Source of the DNA: an uncultured Thermomicrobiaceae bacterium | Lineage (GTDB): Bacteria > Chloroflexota > Chloroflexia > Thermomicrobiales > Thermomicrobiaceae | Reading direction: 5' to 3' | NCBI GenBank assembly: GCA_938082375.1 | Contig: CALKCJ010000005.1 | Span: 34,673-98,672, forward strand | DNA length: 64,000 nucleotides | In this document: in pieces, positions 39,445-48,933 of the stretch | Numbering within the stretch: the stretch's first letter is position 1 | Layout of the letters: every line of letters starts with the position of its first letter | Notes under the pieces: model-generated | What the model saw: only the letters and a program-made list of their open reading frames with translations | Told to the model about the DNA's origin: nothing | Databases searched by the model: none | Made by a program: the position numbers and the translations under genes

Positions 39445-41496
39445 TCATCGACCTGGCATGGCTCGCCACTCGGGGCTGAGCCCGGCTTCACGCAGGAGCT
39501 GGCGGATGCGCCGGATGGTGACATCTGCGGGCGCGCCCTTCGGCAGGAGGAGGAGAAGGCGCTGGCTGCCGATGCCCTCGGTAGCGAAGCCAGCCTGAGC
39601 AAGCTTCTCACGCGCCTGCTCGAGCTGATGCGGCTCGGCGCTCTCCACCACCATGGCCTGGGTCAACCACGCCGCGTGGTAACTGCTCACCCACTGCTCG
39701 AGGCGCTGCACCAGCTCGCCGGGCGGCGGCTCGCTGAGTTGCCCTTCGAGATAGCGCACGATCTGGTCGAGTTGCAGCCCACCGCGCAGTGCCCGCAGGA
39801 GACTGCTCCGGGTGATCCGGTAGCGCGCCGGTGGGCCGAGCTCCGTCAGGTCGGCGAAGGCGGAGACGGCCCAGACGAGGGCCGGCGACGGGTGGATGAC
39901 CGCGATCCAGCCGTCCTCGTCGGCCGTCACCGCAGGGCCTGACCGAGGCTGAGCCGGGGGAGCGCTGTGCACGCCGAGCAACCAGGCGCCCGCATCGTTG
40001 AGCCGTACCACGGGATCCCCGTCGGCGTCGCGACCGTGCTCGACCAAGCCGAGCCAGCGCAAGCTGCTGCCGAGCGTGGTTGCGACCACCTGATGCAGCG
40101 CCTCTTCCAGCCCTGGGGCCGGCGCTGTCCGTTGCTGGTCGCCATGCAGCCTGCCAGCAGGCGCTAGCAGTGCGGATAGGCGGTCGACCACGGCGTCGAG
40201 CGCGTACCACTGTCCGGTGCGCAGCTCGCGAAGCCCGCTGAGCAGGCGCGCGCGCAGGGCAAGCCAGTCGAGATGTGGCACCGCTAGCCGAGCCTGGTTC
40301 TGGCCCTCAGGCCAATCAGACAGGCGCCGCCAGGCCCGGAGCAGGCGTCGTCCTTGCTCCGGAAACGGGAACCGAAGCCAGGAGCGCAGCCGGTCGCGCG
40401 GGGCTGGCGCGCCGTTGGAGTCGATCAGGCCGAGGCTGAAGGCGAGCGCGTTGAGAAACGCAAAGTACGCTGCCGGCGGCTGGCCTGGCCGACCGATCCA
40501 CAGGCGACCTTCCACTCGTTTGAGCACAACCGAGGGCGGCTGCCCGTCGCCGGGACGCCAGCGAGAGCCGCTGGCGTGCAGTGCTCGCAGCACGGTCAAC
40601 AGATCCCAGGCAACGGCCCAGGGATAGGCGAGCGGCCAGGTCGTCGCTGCCTGTGCCTCGATAAGCGCCGGCAAGAGACGTGCGTGAGGACGATGAGGCT
40701 GGCGTGTTGCCTGGGGCACCAACAGCAGGAGCCGGCCGTGCGCGTCGTAGCTGCGCCACAGGACGCCGAGTTGCGCCAGCTCGCGGACTGCGCGGCGCAG
40801 CTCACTGAATGAGAAGCCGGTGGCTGTCTGGACCTCGCTGGCCAGCGGCGCGCCGGAGCAACCGTTCAGCCAACTCCAGAGGCGCGCTGCTGCCGGTGAG
40901 AGCGTCGCCAGCGCCTCGGCGAGCCAGTGCCGGTCGTGCAGCCGTTGCTGCGCGAAGCGGAGCGCTTCCTGACGCTGGGTCACCGCCGGTAGGACGCTCA
41001 TGCCCATTCGCTCTGCGAGCTCGAGCAGCTCCACGTCGGCCAGCCGCTCCAGGAACCACGCCAGCGGCTCGGTTCCTGATGGGGGATGTACGCGCTCTTC
41101 CTCGAGCCGTGAGAGGATGTGAGCGATCTCGGTCGGTACATAGAAGCGCAGCGTGCTCTCGTCCGCCTCTGCGGCCCGCTCGCTCGCGATCAACCCGATG
41201 CGATAGAGGCGCCGGAGCGCTGGCAGCAGCGCGTGCGGCTCCTGCGCGAGCGTGGCCGCCAGCGACTCCAGGTCGACTGGCCCACGCGCGCTGGCCAGCA
41301 TGTCGAGGATCTGTTGCTCGCGCGGTGACAGCCGTTCCCAGGCCAGAGCGAGGCTCCAGGCGTCGGTCAGTACTGGGTACAGCTGGCCCGCGTCTCGGTG
41401 CGGATCGATCCCGTCGAGTGGGACGTCCCAGAACTGCCCGATACTGGACAGGCTCTGTGGCGAGCGCTCGATCAACCGGCCCAGCAAGTTCCTCAT
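39445..41496 (-). CDS. Large winged-helix protein with XPB-helicase-associated C-terminal domain
   Basis: A 683-residue soluble protein from ATG 41496. The N-terminal half contains several winged-helix-like segments (LSPREQQILDMLASARGPVDLESLAATLAQ, TATGFSFSELRRAVRELAQLGVLW). The C-terminal part has IAVIHPSPALVWAVSAFADLTELGPPARYRITRSSLLRAL and LVQRLEQWVSSYHAAWLTQAMVVESAEPHQLEQAREKL, resembling the helicase_C_3/Ssl2-N domain found in proteins encoded beside bacterial XPB helicases. No helicase motifs are present and no XPB gene is adjacent. It may be a DNA-repair accessory factor. The assignment rests on remembered family pattern and should be held moderately. Confidence 0.65.
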   Translation of the reverse strand: MRNLLGRLIERSPQSLSSIGQFWDVPLDGIDPHRDAGQLYPVLTDAWSLALAWERLSPREQQILDMLASARGPVDLESLAATLAQEPHALLPALRRLYRIGLIASERAAEADESTLRFYVPTEIAHILSRLEEERVHPPSGTEPLAWFLERLADVELLELAERMGMSVLPAVTQRQEALRFAQQRLHDRHWLAEALATLSPAAARLWSWLNGCSGAPLASEVQTATGFSFSELRRAVRELAQLGVLWRSYDAHGRLLLLVPQATRQPHRPHARLLPALIEAQAATTWPLAYPWAVAWDLLTVLRALHASGSRWRPGDGQPPSVVLKRVEGRLWIGRPGQPPAAYFAFLNALAFSLGLIDSNGAPAPRDRLRSWLRFPFPEQGRRLLRAWRRLSDWPEGQNQARLAVPHLDWLALRARLLSGLRELRTGQWYALDAVVDRLSALLAPAGRLHGDQQRTAPAPGLEEALHQVVATTLGSSLRWLGLVEHGRDADGDPVVRLNDAGAWLLGVHSAPPAQPRSGPAVTADEDGWIAVIHPSPALVWAVSAFADLTELGPPARYRITRSSLLRALRGGLQLDQIVRYLEGQLSEPPPGELVQRLEQWVSSYHAAWLTQAMVVESAEPHQLEQAREKLAQAGFATEGIGSQRLLLLLPKGAPADVTIRRIRQLLREAGLSPEWRAMPGR

Positions 41497-41566
41497 AGCT
41501 ACCCCGGGATGAATGTGGTCCCGTGCTGGAACTATAGCGAGCATGCAGGAGGATGCAAGCGTCGAA

Positions 41567-42448
41567 TCACCCGTCGAGCAGCCGGCTCAGCTCGTCCAGG
41601 CCGGCGGTGACGATGGCCTCGTCTCGGAAGGTCAGGCCGAAGTGGACGGCGTGCAGCGGGATGGCGCGGATCAGCACCTGGTGCCGCAAGGGTAGGGTCG
41701 GGTCGTCCCGCCCGTAGGTTGCGAGCATCGCCTCGACGATTTCATTCGGGAGCCCGGCAAAATCGATCGCGGGGTCGCCCACGCAGACGTCGCCGAAGTC
41801 AATGATGCCGGTGACCTCGCCGGTGGCAGGATCGAGCAGGACGTGGTCAGGATTGAGGTCGGCATGGACGATGGCCGGCATGAACTGACGGTAGGAGGGG
41901 TCGCGGCGGTACGCTTTCCAGAGATCCAGGAACCGGCGAGCTCGTGTGGCACCGAGGGAGCGCTCGACGAGCGGCAGGATTTCCTGCGCGAGCGCCCAGT
42001 GGTGCTCGATCCAGGAGTCCGGCGTATAGCACCGCGCGCCACACCGTTCGGCGAGCTCGACCGGCGCGCCGTGCAAAGCGCGCAGGAAAGCCCCGAGCGC
42101 GCGCCCCACGTGGTCGGGATGGATGCAGGCAGCCGGGAGCTCGGCCAGCGGGCGGCCGGGCAACGCGCGATAGCCGACGAAGCGCCAGGGGTAGCCAGGG
42201 AACGGTCCGCCGACGAGGTCGAAGTGGGGTATCGGCAGAGGCAAGAGGGCGGCAAGGCGTGGCAACAGGCACCGCTCGATCTCCAGCGTACGCGCGACGT
42301 CGTGCCGCTGCGGGAAGCGGAACACGAGCTCGCCGTTGACGAGCACAGTCACGCTGTCCCAGCCGGCTCCGAGGAAGGAGATCTCGCGAACCTGCAGCTC
42401 GGGAAAGGTGTTCTCGATCAACTGGCGATAGAGATGCGTCTCGATCAC
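41567..42448 (-). CDS. Aminoglycoside phosphotransferase (APH) family kinase
   Basis: A 293-residue kinase-fold protein of the APH/choline kinase superfamily, from GTG 42448 (GGGAG 5 bases upstream). The N-lobe reads FLGAGWDSVTVLVNGELVFRFPQRHD, with a catalytic-lysine position occupied by Arg in VFRFPQR. The catalytic loop is AIVHADLNPDHVLLDPATGEVTG (HxDxxxxH type) and the metal Asp is in IIDFGDVCVGDPAIDFAGL. The start resembles macrolide 2'-phosphotransferase-like proteins, but many such kinases act on small metabolites. There is no resistance context, so the substrate is unknown. It diverges from a hypothetical gene at 42539. Confidence 0.88.
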   Translation of the reverse strand: MIETHLYRQLIENTFPELQVREISFLGAGWDSVTVLVNGELVFRFPQRHDVARTLEIERCLLPRLAALLPLPIPHFDLVGGPFPGYPWRFVGYRALPGRPLAELPAACIHPDHVGRALGAFLRALHGAPVELAERCGARCYTPDSWIEHHWALAQEILPLVERSLGATRARRFLDLWKAYRRDPSYRQFMPAIVHADLNPDHVLLDPATGEVTGIIDFGDVCVGDPAIDFAGLPNEIVEAMLATYGRDDPTLPLRHQVLIRAIPLHAVHFGLTFRDEAIVTAGLDELSRLLDG

Positions 42449-42538
42449 CGGTCTCCCTTGCCGTCTGGTGCTATGCTGGCGCACAAGGATCTCGTCGCCC
42501 GTACTGGCGTCATCACGACGCAAGGGGTGCGCACCCCC

Positions 42539-43060
42539 ATGGCCGCTCTGACGAGACGAGACTTCTTCCACGACGTGTTGACCGCGCTGCGTGGCCGGCT
42601 ACCGGGCGAGCTGGTGAACGTCCGCATCGCGCAGGCCCAGCACCTACTGAAGGTGTACTACGCGGAGCCGCGTATCCACTATGAAGTCTGGGTCAACGGG
42701 CGCGATCGCCATATCGAAATCGGCTTCCACTTCGAAGACGGGCCTGAGAGCACGCAGCAACTCTTACTCTGGTTGGATCGGCATATCCTGGAACTGAAGC
42801 ACAAGCTGGGGCCAGACACTGAACTGGAGCGCTGGACGCCGGGCTGGGGCCATCTCTACCAGCACCTCCCGTATCAACCGCTCACCGAAGCGTTGGCGGA
42901 TGACATCGCCTGCCGGCTGGCCCATTTCATCGTCGTCACCGAGCCGCTGGTGCGCGAGTGGCGGCAGGGCAGGACCCTCGCCGTCCGCAACCACCGAAGG
43001 AGACAGCGTCCCGGGTCGAGCCTGGAAGGCGACCGCCTAGTCCTCGCCGGCGACAGCTAA
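42539..43060 (+). CDS. Hypothetical protein
   Basis: A 173-residue protein from ATG 42539 (AAGGGG about 14 bases upstream); ATG 42473 in the same frame is an alternative. It has protein-like sequence: RDFFHDVLTALRGRLPGELVNVRIAQAQHLLKVYYAEPRIHYEVWVNGRDRHIEIGFHFEDGPESTQ, then LLLWLDRHILELKHKLGPDTELERWTPGWGHLYQHLPYQ and a helical end. It suggests an alpha/beta domain binding a charged ligand; I recognise no family. The last 24 bases overlap the convergent flippase-like gene. The basic tail RRRQRPGSSLEGDRL may be non-essential. Confidence 0.7.
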   Translation: MAALTRRDFFHDVLTALRGRLPGELVNVRIAQAQHLLKVYYAEPRIHYEVWVNGRDRHIEIGFHFEDGPESTQQLLLWLDRHILELKHKLGPDTELERWTPGWGHLYQHLPYQPLTEALADDIACRLAHFIVVTEPLVREWRQGRTLAVRNHRRRQRPGSSLEGDRLVLAGDS

Positions 43061-44104
43061 TCCCTCACTCGCTGGCGGGGCCACCTCGGAGAGCGCACCG
43101 ATCCGCGAGGGGCCACGCACCGCGATACGCGGCGCAGCGGCCGGAGCCGGCGCGCGCAGCTCGCCACCTCGGACTTCGATCAGCACCGACGGGTAGCACG
43201 CCAGAAGCGTGAGCAGGCCGATCGCGGTCCGGAAGAGAATGCCTACAGAGCGATAGGTCAACGCGATAAAGGTCGCGCGCCCCAACCCGATGCCGATGTA
43301 GTTCAACATCCCGGCCAGGCTCGCGTCGCTGGCACCGATCCCGCCTGGCGTCGGAATGAGAAAGTGCGCCAGCATGCTGAAGCTGTGGACGTAGACCCCT
43401 TCAATGAAGGCGAGTCCACGCGCGGTCAGGCCGTTGACCAGAATGAAGAGGATGCTGACCGACAGGAGCGTGGTGCCGATGCTGAAGAGGGTACCACCGG
43501 TTAGCACACGGGAGCGCAACATACGCTTCAGATGGGCTCGGAAATCCTCTTCCGTCGGAACGAATCGCCGGGTAAGTCGACGCCGGCCCATCGCACGCAG
43601 TAACCAGCGAGCGGGACGCTCGCTGCGAAAGATGACGATCGCTGCGAACGCCGCGATTGTGGCAAGCGCGGGGATGAGAAATTGGATCGCACGCTGGTGG
43701 GTCAAGAGAATCGCTACCACAGCGAGCGACGAGACGGCCAGGATATCACCGAGCATCTGCACGACGAGGCCTGGGGCCGCCTGTCGCATCCGAACCCGAC
43801 CACGAGCATGTTCCTCGACCAAGCGAGCGCTTAGTACCGATCCCCCAGGGATCGCGGTGGCCGCCTGTGCTGCCAGGTAGCTGGTCAGGCCGTCGATAAC
43901 CCGAATCTCAAGCTTGGCTGCGCGAAGATAGAAGGCCCAGCGGAATCCCTTGAGAAGCTCGTTCAGAAGGAGAACGCCGAGCAGGGCGAACACACTGCCG
44001 GCGGACAAGCTGAGCAGTGCCGCCGTGAGCGCCTGAGGATCGGCGAGGGCAGCAAGGGCCAAAACCGAGGCCAAAATCGCGACACACAACACCAGCCGCT
44101 TCAT
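43037..44104 (-). CDS. Flippase-like (LPG synthase TM / UPF0104) membrane protein
   Basis: A 355-residue integral membrane protein with about eight helices, of the lysylphosphatidylglycerol synthase TM-region family (AglD/UPF0104). Landmarks are the first helix LVLCVAILASVLALAALADP, LLLNELLKGFRWAFYLRAAKL, the motif AAQAATAIPGGSVLSARLVEEHARGR and the later HFLIPTPGGIGASDASLAGML, with its conserved PGGIG. Such proteins are thought to move lipids or lipid-linked sugars across the membrane. No cytoplasmic synthase domain is attached. The last 24 bases overlap the convergent hypothetical gene. Confidence 0.85.
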   Translation of the reverse strand: MKRLVLCVAILASVLALAALADPQALTAALLSLSAGSVFALLGVLLLNELLKGFRWAFYLRAAKLEIRVIDGLTSYLAAQAATAIPGGSVLSARLVEEHARGRVRMRQAAPGLVVQMLGDILAVSSLAVVAILLTHQRAIQFLIPALATIAAFAAIVIFRSERPARWLLRAMGRRRLTRRFVPTEEDFRAHLKRMLRSRVLTGGTLFSIGTTLLSVSILFILVNGLTARGLAFIEGVYVHSFSMLAHFLIPTPGGIGASDASLAGMLNYIGIGLGRATFIALTYRSVGILFRTAIGLLTLLACYPSVLIEVRGGELRAPAPAAAPRIAVRGPSRIGALSEVAPPASEGLAVAGED

Positions 44105-44365
44105 GCTGGCCTGTCATCCCTCCCACCCGATGCATCTCGCCCAGGTGCGCTCACGGGAGAGACTGCGCCTACCAGGCATCACCGATGGGACACTCTCACG
44201 CGCTCGGTGGCTCTCCTGAGACGATGTCTCGGTCCGGCCTGTAGTAACCCACCAAACGCTGTCTCAACTCTATCACACTGGGTGATGACGGGCTCTCCGG
44301 TGTGGACAGCGTCGATCATTGCAATATGATGTCGCATATCTGTCGTCAACTCGAGCCCCCGTCCC

Positions 44366-46114
44366 TTAGCGCGGGGAGCGGGGAAGCCACCCTGCCTCGC
44401 ACAAAAGCTCGACGACGAGCAGGCCGTGGGTAATCTGACCACCTTGTCCAGTCGGAGCCGGCCACCATTCCAGGCGAGCGCGCTCGAAGAGCTGGGCGAC
44501 GAACCAGCGGCCATCAGGGAGTTCGACGCGGTACTCTTCGGTGATCGGCAAACCGAAGGTGTGCCGTCCACCGTTCTCGATCCAGTGTTGCTTGAAGCCG
44601 AAGCTGAGTGAATGTCCCGTCTCGGGGAAATACCAACGCTCCGCGGTGTCCTCGAACGGCGTGACCGGCATCCAGGCCTCGGGAGGCGCGGCCGCGTAAT
44701 AACCTATCGGCGCTGGCTGGATCGCCTCGCCCGCGGGAGCTGCCGGGTCGTAGACCAGGATCGACCGCTCGAAGTACTGCACGAACCGTACGGAGCCGTC
44801 GACTCGAACCTCACGGAAGAATTCGCTCACCGGCAGGCCGAAGAGACGCCAGCCGCCGTTGGACGACCAGTAGTCCATGAGGAACAGCGGCACGTTGTGC
44901 TCTGTCTCCGGGAAGTGGACATAGCGGGCTGGATCCTTGGCCGGCACCGGATCGAGCGGCGGGCGCTCGCCAGGGTTGACGGTTGGGATGTCCTCGTACC
45001 CGGACGGCGGCGGCGCGAGCTGGGCCGGTGGCTTGACCAGCCAGAGGAACGTGATCGTCACCCAGTCGGACTCGGTCATGCCCAGGTCGTGCCAGAAGGC
45101 ACCGTCGGCGATATCGATCCCTGCCGGACTCCTGACCTCGCGTCCTTTCCCGTCGAGCCCAGAGTTGTAGTCGTTGTAGTATGCGGCTGCTGCTTGCGGC
45201 GTTCCCTGGGGTAACCCCTTCCAGCGGCGCTTCTCGGGAGGATCCCAGTAGTTGTCGTCGATGTTCCAGGGGCCGACGTCCCAGACCGGCAAAACGACCG
45301 ACCGCCCCTTGTATTCGATCAAAACCTGGTACTCGTTTCCGCCCTTGGACGCAAGAGCGCACAGGCAGGGCAGTGCAACGAATCGATCGTTCTCCTGGAT
45401 GACGTGGCCGTTGGCTGTCACCCCACCGACCAGGCCCAATCGGTGCGCGTAGACGCGGAACGTCGCACCGGGCGAACCAGGCAGCGGCAGTGGCACCTGA
45501 TTGTCTCCAGACGCCCGAAGATAGTCGGCCTGAACCCAGCCACGCAGACCACGGTAGTCCACCTGCCACCACGTGAAGCCCTGGCCATCCAGCTGCGGGC
45601 CGCCAATGATCCGCATCAGCGCGCCTTCAGGAGCAACCGTCAGCACGGACGCGCCATAGCCCGGCTGCTGGCGGACGTTGACGCCCTGGCCATCGGTCGC
45701 CGCGACTTCGGCCAGGATTCCGTTAGCCAGCGACGCTGGTTGGGCCTGGCTTGCCTTGTACACAGAAGAGTGCGAGACCAGAAACTCGCCCAGCGCGTAG
45801 CCAGCAAGCGTTCCATAGCTGATCGGGAACCAGAGGTTTCCCTCAGGGTCGGCGACAGCCGGGCCCGTCACCCGTACTTCAGCGCCTTCGGGCATCACCG
45901 TGAGCGTAGTCGCGCTGAAACTCGGGCCGTCGCGCAGCCGCAACCCGTCACCGCCGGTGCCGCTGACGACGGCGAGATCCCCAGCGGCCAGATCAGCAGC
46001 TCCGACCTGGGAGGGAAGAAGGCTGAAGAGCAGGACTGCACAGCACGCAAGATAGGCGAGACCCCGCGTCTTCCCCAATCGGTCTCCCTTCCCTAATCCA
46101 AGGCCGCCTCTCAT
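44366..46114 (-). CDS. Secreted SH3b / double-psi beta-barrel surface protein with FGLP repeats
   Basis: A 582-residue exported protein: signal peptide GLAYLACCAVLLFSLLPSQVGAADL, then two bacterial SH3 domains (GLRLRDGPSFSATTLTVMPEGAEVRV; GVNVRQQPGYGASVLTVAPEGALMRI). A double-psi beta-barrel (RlpA-like) domain follows, with GVTANGHVIQENDRFVALPC and VWDVGPWNIDD. The C-terminus has at least two repeats of the form FPETxH...W..NGG...FGLPxSE (for example YFPETGHSLSFGFKQHWIENGG and HTFGLPITEEY). Such SH3/DPBB/FGLP proteins are common in Chloroflexota and probably bind the cell envelope. The start ATG 46114 is chosen because it places the signal peptide at the N-terminus; the ribosome-binding site is weak. 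Confidence 0.8.
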   Translation of the reverse strand: MRGGLGLGKGDRLGKTRGLAYLACCAVLLFSLLPSQVGAADLAAGDLAVVSGTGGDGLRLRDGPSFSATTLTVMPEGAEVRVTGPAVADPEGNLWFPISYGTLAGYALGEFLVSHSSVYKASQAQPASLANGILAEVAATDGQGVNVRQQPGYGASVLTVAPEGALMRIIGGPQLDGQGFTWWQVDYRGLRGWVQADYLRASGDNQVPLPLPGSPGATFRVYAHRLGLVGGVTANGHVIQENDRFVALPCLCALASKGGNEYQVLIEYKGRSVVLPVWDVGPWNIDDNYWDPPEKRRWKGLPQGTPQAAAAYYNDYNSGLDGKGREVRSPAGIDIADGAFWHDLGMTESDWVTITFLWLVKPPAQLAPPPSGYEDIPTVNPGERPPLDPVPAKDPARYVHFPETEHNVPLFLMDYWSSNGGWRLFGLPVSEFFREVRVDGSVRFVQYFERSILVYDPAAPAGEAIQPAPIGYYAAAPPEAWMPVTPFEDTAERWYFPETGHSLSFGFKQHWIENGGRHTFGLPITEEYRVELPDGRWFVAQLFERARLEWWPAPTGQGGQITHGLLVVELLCEAGWLPRSPR

Positions 46115-46371
46115 TCGTCGGAAGCCGGGCGATGATTGTGCCCGGGCAACCGCCCTCGCTTGGACGTGCGTCGTCGGCTCGCTGTCCCCCACCACCAGCG
46201 CGCCCTGGCCGGAGCCAAGGCCTCAATCCGCCGGGTCGTCAAGACGCAGACTACCATGAGCCGCGAGCAGACGCAACCGGACGATGGTCGGAAATGCTCG
46301 CCTCCAGTCAGTACAGGGCTGGCGGTACAATCAAGAGCGTGCCTTGACGCAGAGGCTGGATGGGAGGGCGC

Positions 46372-47214
46372 ATGGTACCGGGACAGACCACGCTGAGTAC
46401 GACCCGGCTGGCTCAGCTGGCTACCCTCGCTCGCGACTTGCGGCGCGAGGTACTGGTCATGACGAGCGAGGCCGGTTCAGGCCACCCGTCGAGCTCGCTG
46501 TCGGCCGTCGAGATCCTTGTCACCCTCTACTTTGGCGGCATACTACAGTACGATCCGGCTCGGCCGCACTGGCCCGACCGCGACCGCTTCATCCTGTCCA
46601 AAGGGCATGCGGCGCCGATCCTGTACGCGGTACTGGCCTACGCTGGGTACTTCCCCAAGGAGCAGCTCAGGACGCTGCGGCAGCTCGGCAGCCCGCTCGA
46701 AGGTCACCCGAACATGCGGCGCCTGCCGGGGGTAGAGGCGTCCACCGGGAGCCTCGGGCAGGGGCTCTCGATCGGGCTGGGCCACGCGTTGGCCGCCAGG
46801 TTGGATGGCCGGAACTACCACGTGTACGTGCTCCTGGGCGACGGCGAGATCGAGGAGGGCCAGATCTGGGAGGCCGCGATGGCGGCGGCCCAGCGGCGAG
46901 TCGGCAACCTGGTCGCCATCGTCGACCACAACCGTTACCAGCAGACCAGCCCCGTGGCCAGTGTCACCGACCCGCTGACCTATACCGCCAAGTGGCAGGC
47001 GTTCGACTGGAAGGTGGTGGAAGTCGACGGGCATGACCTGCTCAAGGTGCACCAGGCCCTTCGCTTCGCGACCGCATTCGAGGACGGCCCCGTAGTGGTC
47101 ATTGCGCATACGGTCAAAGGCAAAGGCGTGCGGCTCCTCGAGCACGACTTCACCTGGCACGGCCGCGCTGTGCCGCGCGATCGGCTGCAGCAGGTATTGG
47201 AGGAGCTGAAATGA
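46372..47214 (+). CDS. Transketolase, N-terminal (TPP-binding) subunit
   Basis: The thiamine-diphosphate-binding half of a split transketolase (280 aa), transferring two-carbon units in the pentose phosphate pathway. Motifs are TSEAGSGHPSSSLSAVEILVTLYFGG, LSKGHAAPILYAVLAYAGY, GSLGQGLSIGLGHALAARL and the TPP/metal motif LGDGEIEEGQIWEAAMAAA...VDHNRYQQT. ATG 46372 has GGGAGG 4 bases upstream; ATG 46360 is less well placed. It overlaps the next gene by an ATGA. Together with the C-terminal half and rpiA it makes a non-oxidative pentose phosphate operon. Confidence 0.93.
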   Translation: MVPGQTTLSTTRLAQLATLARDLRREVLVMTSEAGSGHPSSSLSAVEILVTLYFGGILQYDPARPHWPDRDRFILSKGHAAPILYAVLAYAGYFPKEQLRTLRQLGSPLEGHPNMRRLPGVEASTGSLGQGLSIGLGHALAARLDGRNYHVYVLLGDGEIEEGQIWEAAMAAAQRRVGNLVAIVDHNRYQQTSPVASVTDPLTYTAKWQAFDWKVVEVDGHDLLKVHQALRFATAFEDGPVVVIAHTVKGKGVRLLEHDFTWHGRAVPRDRLQQVLEELK

Positions 47215-48173
47215 ACCTCGGGACACGCGTTGGGCTCAAGCTCGGCAAGGCGACTCGGGACGCTTTCGGGGAGGCCCTACGTGATCTGGGGCGCGACTTT
47301 CCCCAACTGGTTGTGGTCGACGGCGATGTCAGCAACTCGACCCGCACGGAGTGGTTCGCGAAGGAGTTCCCCGACCGCTTCTTCAACGTCGGCATCGCCG
47401 AGTCGAACCTGGTTGGCGTTGCCTCGGGGTTGGCGGCCAGCGGCAAGATCGCCGTTGCGGCGAGCTTCGCCTGTTTCCTCCTCTGTAATGCTTTTGATCA
47501 GATCCGGATGAGTGTGGCCTTTCCGCGCCTCAACGTGAAGCTGGTGGGCAGCCATGCCGGCATCAGCATCGGCGAAGATGGGCCCTCGCAGATGGGGATC
47601 GAGGACGTGGCGCTCGCCTGTGCCCTCCCTGGCGTGGCGGTGCTGGTGCCCGCCGACGAACACGCGACGCGGTCAGCGACGCGCGCGATGCTCCTCCACG
47701 CGGGGCCGACCTATCTCCGCCTAGGACGCCCGCCGGTTCCGGTGATCTACGACGAATCGTTCGAGTTCGTCATCGGCAAGGCGTACCAGCTTCGCGCGGG
47801 CGATGACGTGACGCTGGTGGCAAACGGCATCATGGTCGCGGCGGCGCTCGACGCGGCCGAAGAGCTGGCGAGTCGGGGAATTCGGGCTCGGGTACTCGAC
47901 GTGCCGACCGTCAAGCCGGTCGACGAAGTGGCTCTGGTGGTAGCTGCGCGCGAGACCGGCGGCATCGTCGTGGCTGAGGAGCATCTGCACTACGGCGGGC
48001 TCGGGAGCGTGGTGGCGATGACGGTCGCCCAGCGTTATCCCTGCCCGATGGCGTTCGTCGACCTCGACGACACCTATGCCGAGTCTGGCACGCCTGACGA
48101 CCTGCTTCGCGCCTATGGTCTGACGGCCGAGCGGATCGTCGAGGCCGCCGAGCGGGTGGTGGCGGAACGATGA
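47211..48173 (+). CDS. Transketolase, C-terminal (pyrimidine-binding) subunit
   Basis: The second half of the split transketolase (320 aa), contributing the catalytic glutamate and the C-terminal domain. Visible are VVVDGDVSNSTRTEWFAKEFPDRFFNVGIAESNLVGVASGLA (Glu in IAE), the DQIRMSVAFPRLNVKLVGSHAGISIGEDGPSQMGIEDVA region and the C-terminal GIRARVLDVPTVKPVDEVALVVAARETGGIVVAEEH. The start overlaps the N-terminal subunit's stop, giving matched synthesis. The subunit resembles DXS and dehydrogenase E1-beta, but the partner and length identify transketolase. Confidence 0.93.
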   Translation: MNLGTRVGLKLGKATRDAFGEALRDLGRDFPQLVVVDGDVSNSTRTEWFAKEFPDRFFNVGIAESNLVGVASGLAASGKIAVAASFACFLLCNAFDQIRMSVAFPRLNVKLVGSHAGISIGEDGPSQMGIEDVALACALPGVAVLVPADEHATRSATRAMLLHAGPTYLRLGRPPVPVIYDESFEFVIGKAYQLRAGDDVTLVANGIMVAAALDAAEELASRGIRARVLDVPTVKPVDEVALVVAARETGGIVVAEEHLHYGGLGSVVAMTVAQRYPCPMAFVDLDDTYAESGTPDDLLRAYGLTAERIVEAAERVVAER

Positions 48174-48883
48174 CCGCGCAGTCAGGACGCCAACGGAATG
48201 CCGTGTACGAGCTGAAGCGGCTGGCAGCCGCCCATGCGGCCGAGCTCGTCGAAACCGGGATGGTCGTCGGGCTCGGCAGCGGTTCAACGGCCGAGCTCGT
48301 CATTCGCGAGCTGGCGAGCCGGATGCGAGCTGGGTTGGCGTTGAGGGGTGTGGCGACTTCGCGGCGCTCGGAGCGGCTATCCCGGCGGCTCGGTATCCCG
48401 CTGTTGGCCCCGGAGGAGGTACCCGTCATCGATCTAGCGATCGATGGCGCCGACGAGGTCGAGCGGGGCACGCTCAAGGTGCTGAAGGGCTGCGGGGGTG
48501 CTCTCGTCCGCGAGAAGCTGGTTGCCTCGCTGGCTCGGCGACTCATCATCGTGGTTGACGAGTCCAAACTTGTCGATCGGTTGGGCGAGCGCGTGCCAGT
48601 CCCGGTCGAGGTGGTGCCGTTTGGCTGGACGGTGCCAGCGCGCGAGCTGGAACGCTTGGGTGGGAAACCGGTGCTGCGGTTAACCGCGTCCGGTCGCCCC
48701 TACCACTCAGACAACGGCAATGTCATCCTGGACGTCAACTTTGGCCCGCTCGATCGGCCGGAGGCGCTCGCACGGGCGATCAAGTTGATCACCGGCGTCG
48801 TCGACCACGGCCTGTTCCTCGACCTGGTCGAAGCGGTGGTCGTTGGCGAGCCGAGCGGAGTGCGCATCCTCCGCCGGGCGTAG
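48170..48883 (+). CDS. rpiA: Ribose-5-phosphate isomerase A
   Basis: Converts ribose 5-phosphate to ribulose 5-phosphate (237 aa). Motifs are the phosphate-binding MVVGLGSGSTAELVIRELASR, GVATSRRSERLSRRLGIPLL, the catalytic Asp region PVIDLAIDGADEVERGTLKVLKGCGGALVREKLVA and the Lys in DESKLVDRLG. The C-terminal SDNGNVILDVNFGPLDRPEALARAIKLITGVVDHGLF is also typical. Its ATG overlaps the transketolase stop by 4 bases, making this the third gene of a coupled operon. The stop is followed 22 bases later by a promoter for the LysM gene. Confidence 0.96.
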   Translation: MTAQSGRQRNAVYELKRLAAAHAAELVETGMVVGLGSGSTAELVIRELASRMRAGLALRGVATSRRSERLSRRLGIPLLAPEEVPVIDLAIDGADEVERGTLKVLKGCGGALVREKLVASLARRLIIVVDESKLVDRLGERVPVPVEVVPFGWTVPARELERLGGKPVLRLTASGRPYHSDNGNVILDVNFGPLDRPEALARAIKLITGVVDHGLFLDLVEAVVVGEPSGVRILRRA

Positions 48884-48904
48884 ACCGGTGCCGAGTCAGG
48901 TCAC

Positions 48905-48933
48905 TTGCCAGCCTCCCTGCTGGCCGCTATACT
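48905..48933 (+). promoter_or_regulatory. Strong sigma-70-type promoter of the LysM/C39 gene
   Basis: TTGCCA (48905-48910) and TATACT (48928-48933) with a 17-bp spacer, close to consensus. Transcription would start near 48940, inside the tandem palindromes that follow. Confidence 0.75.
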
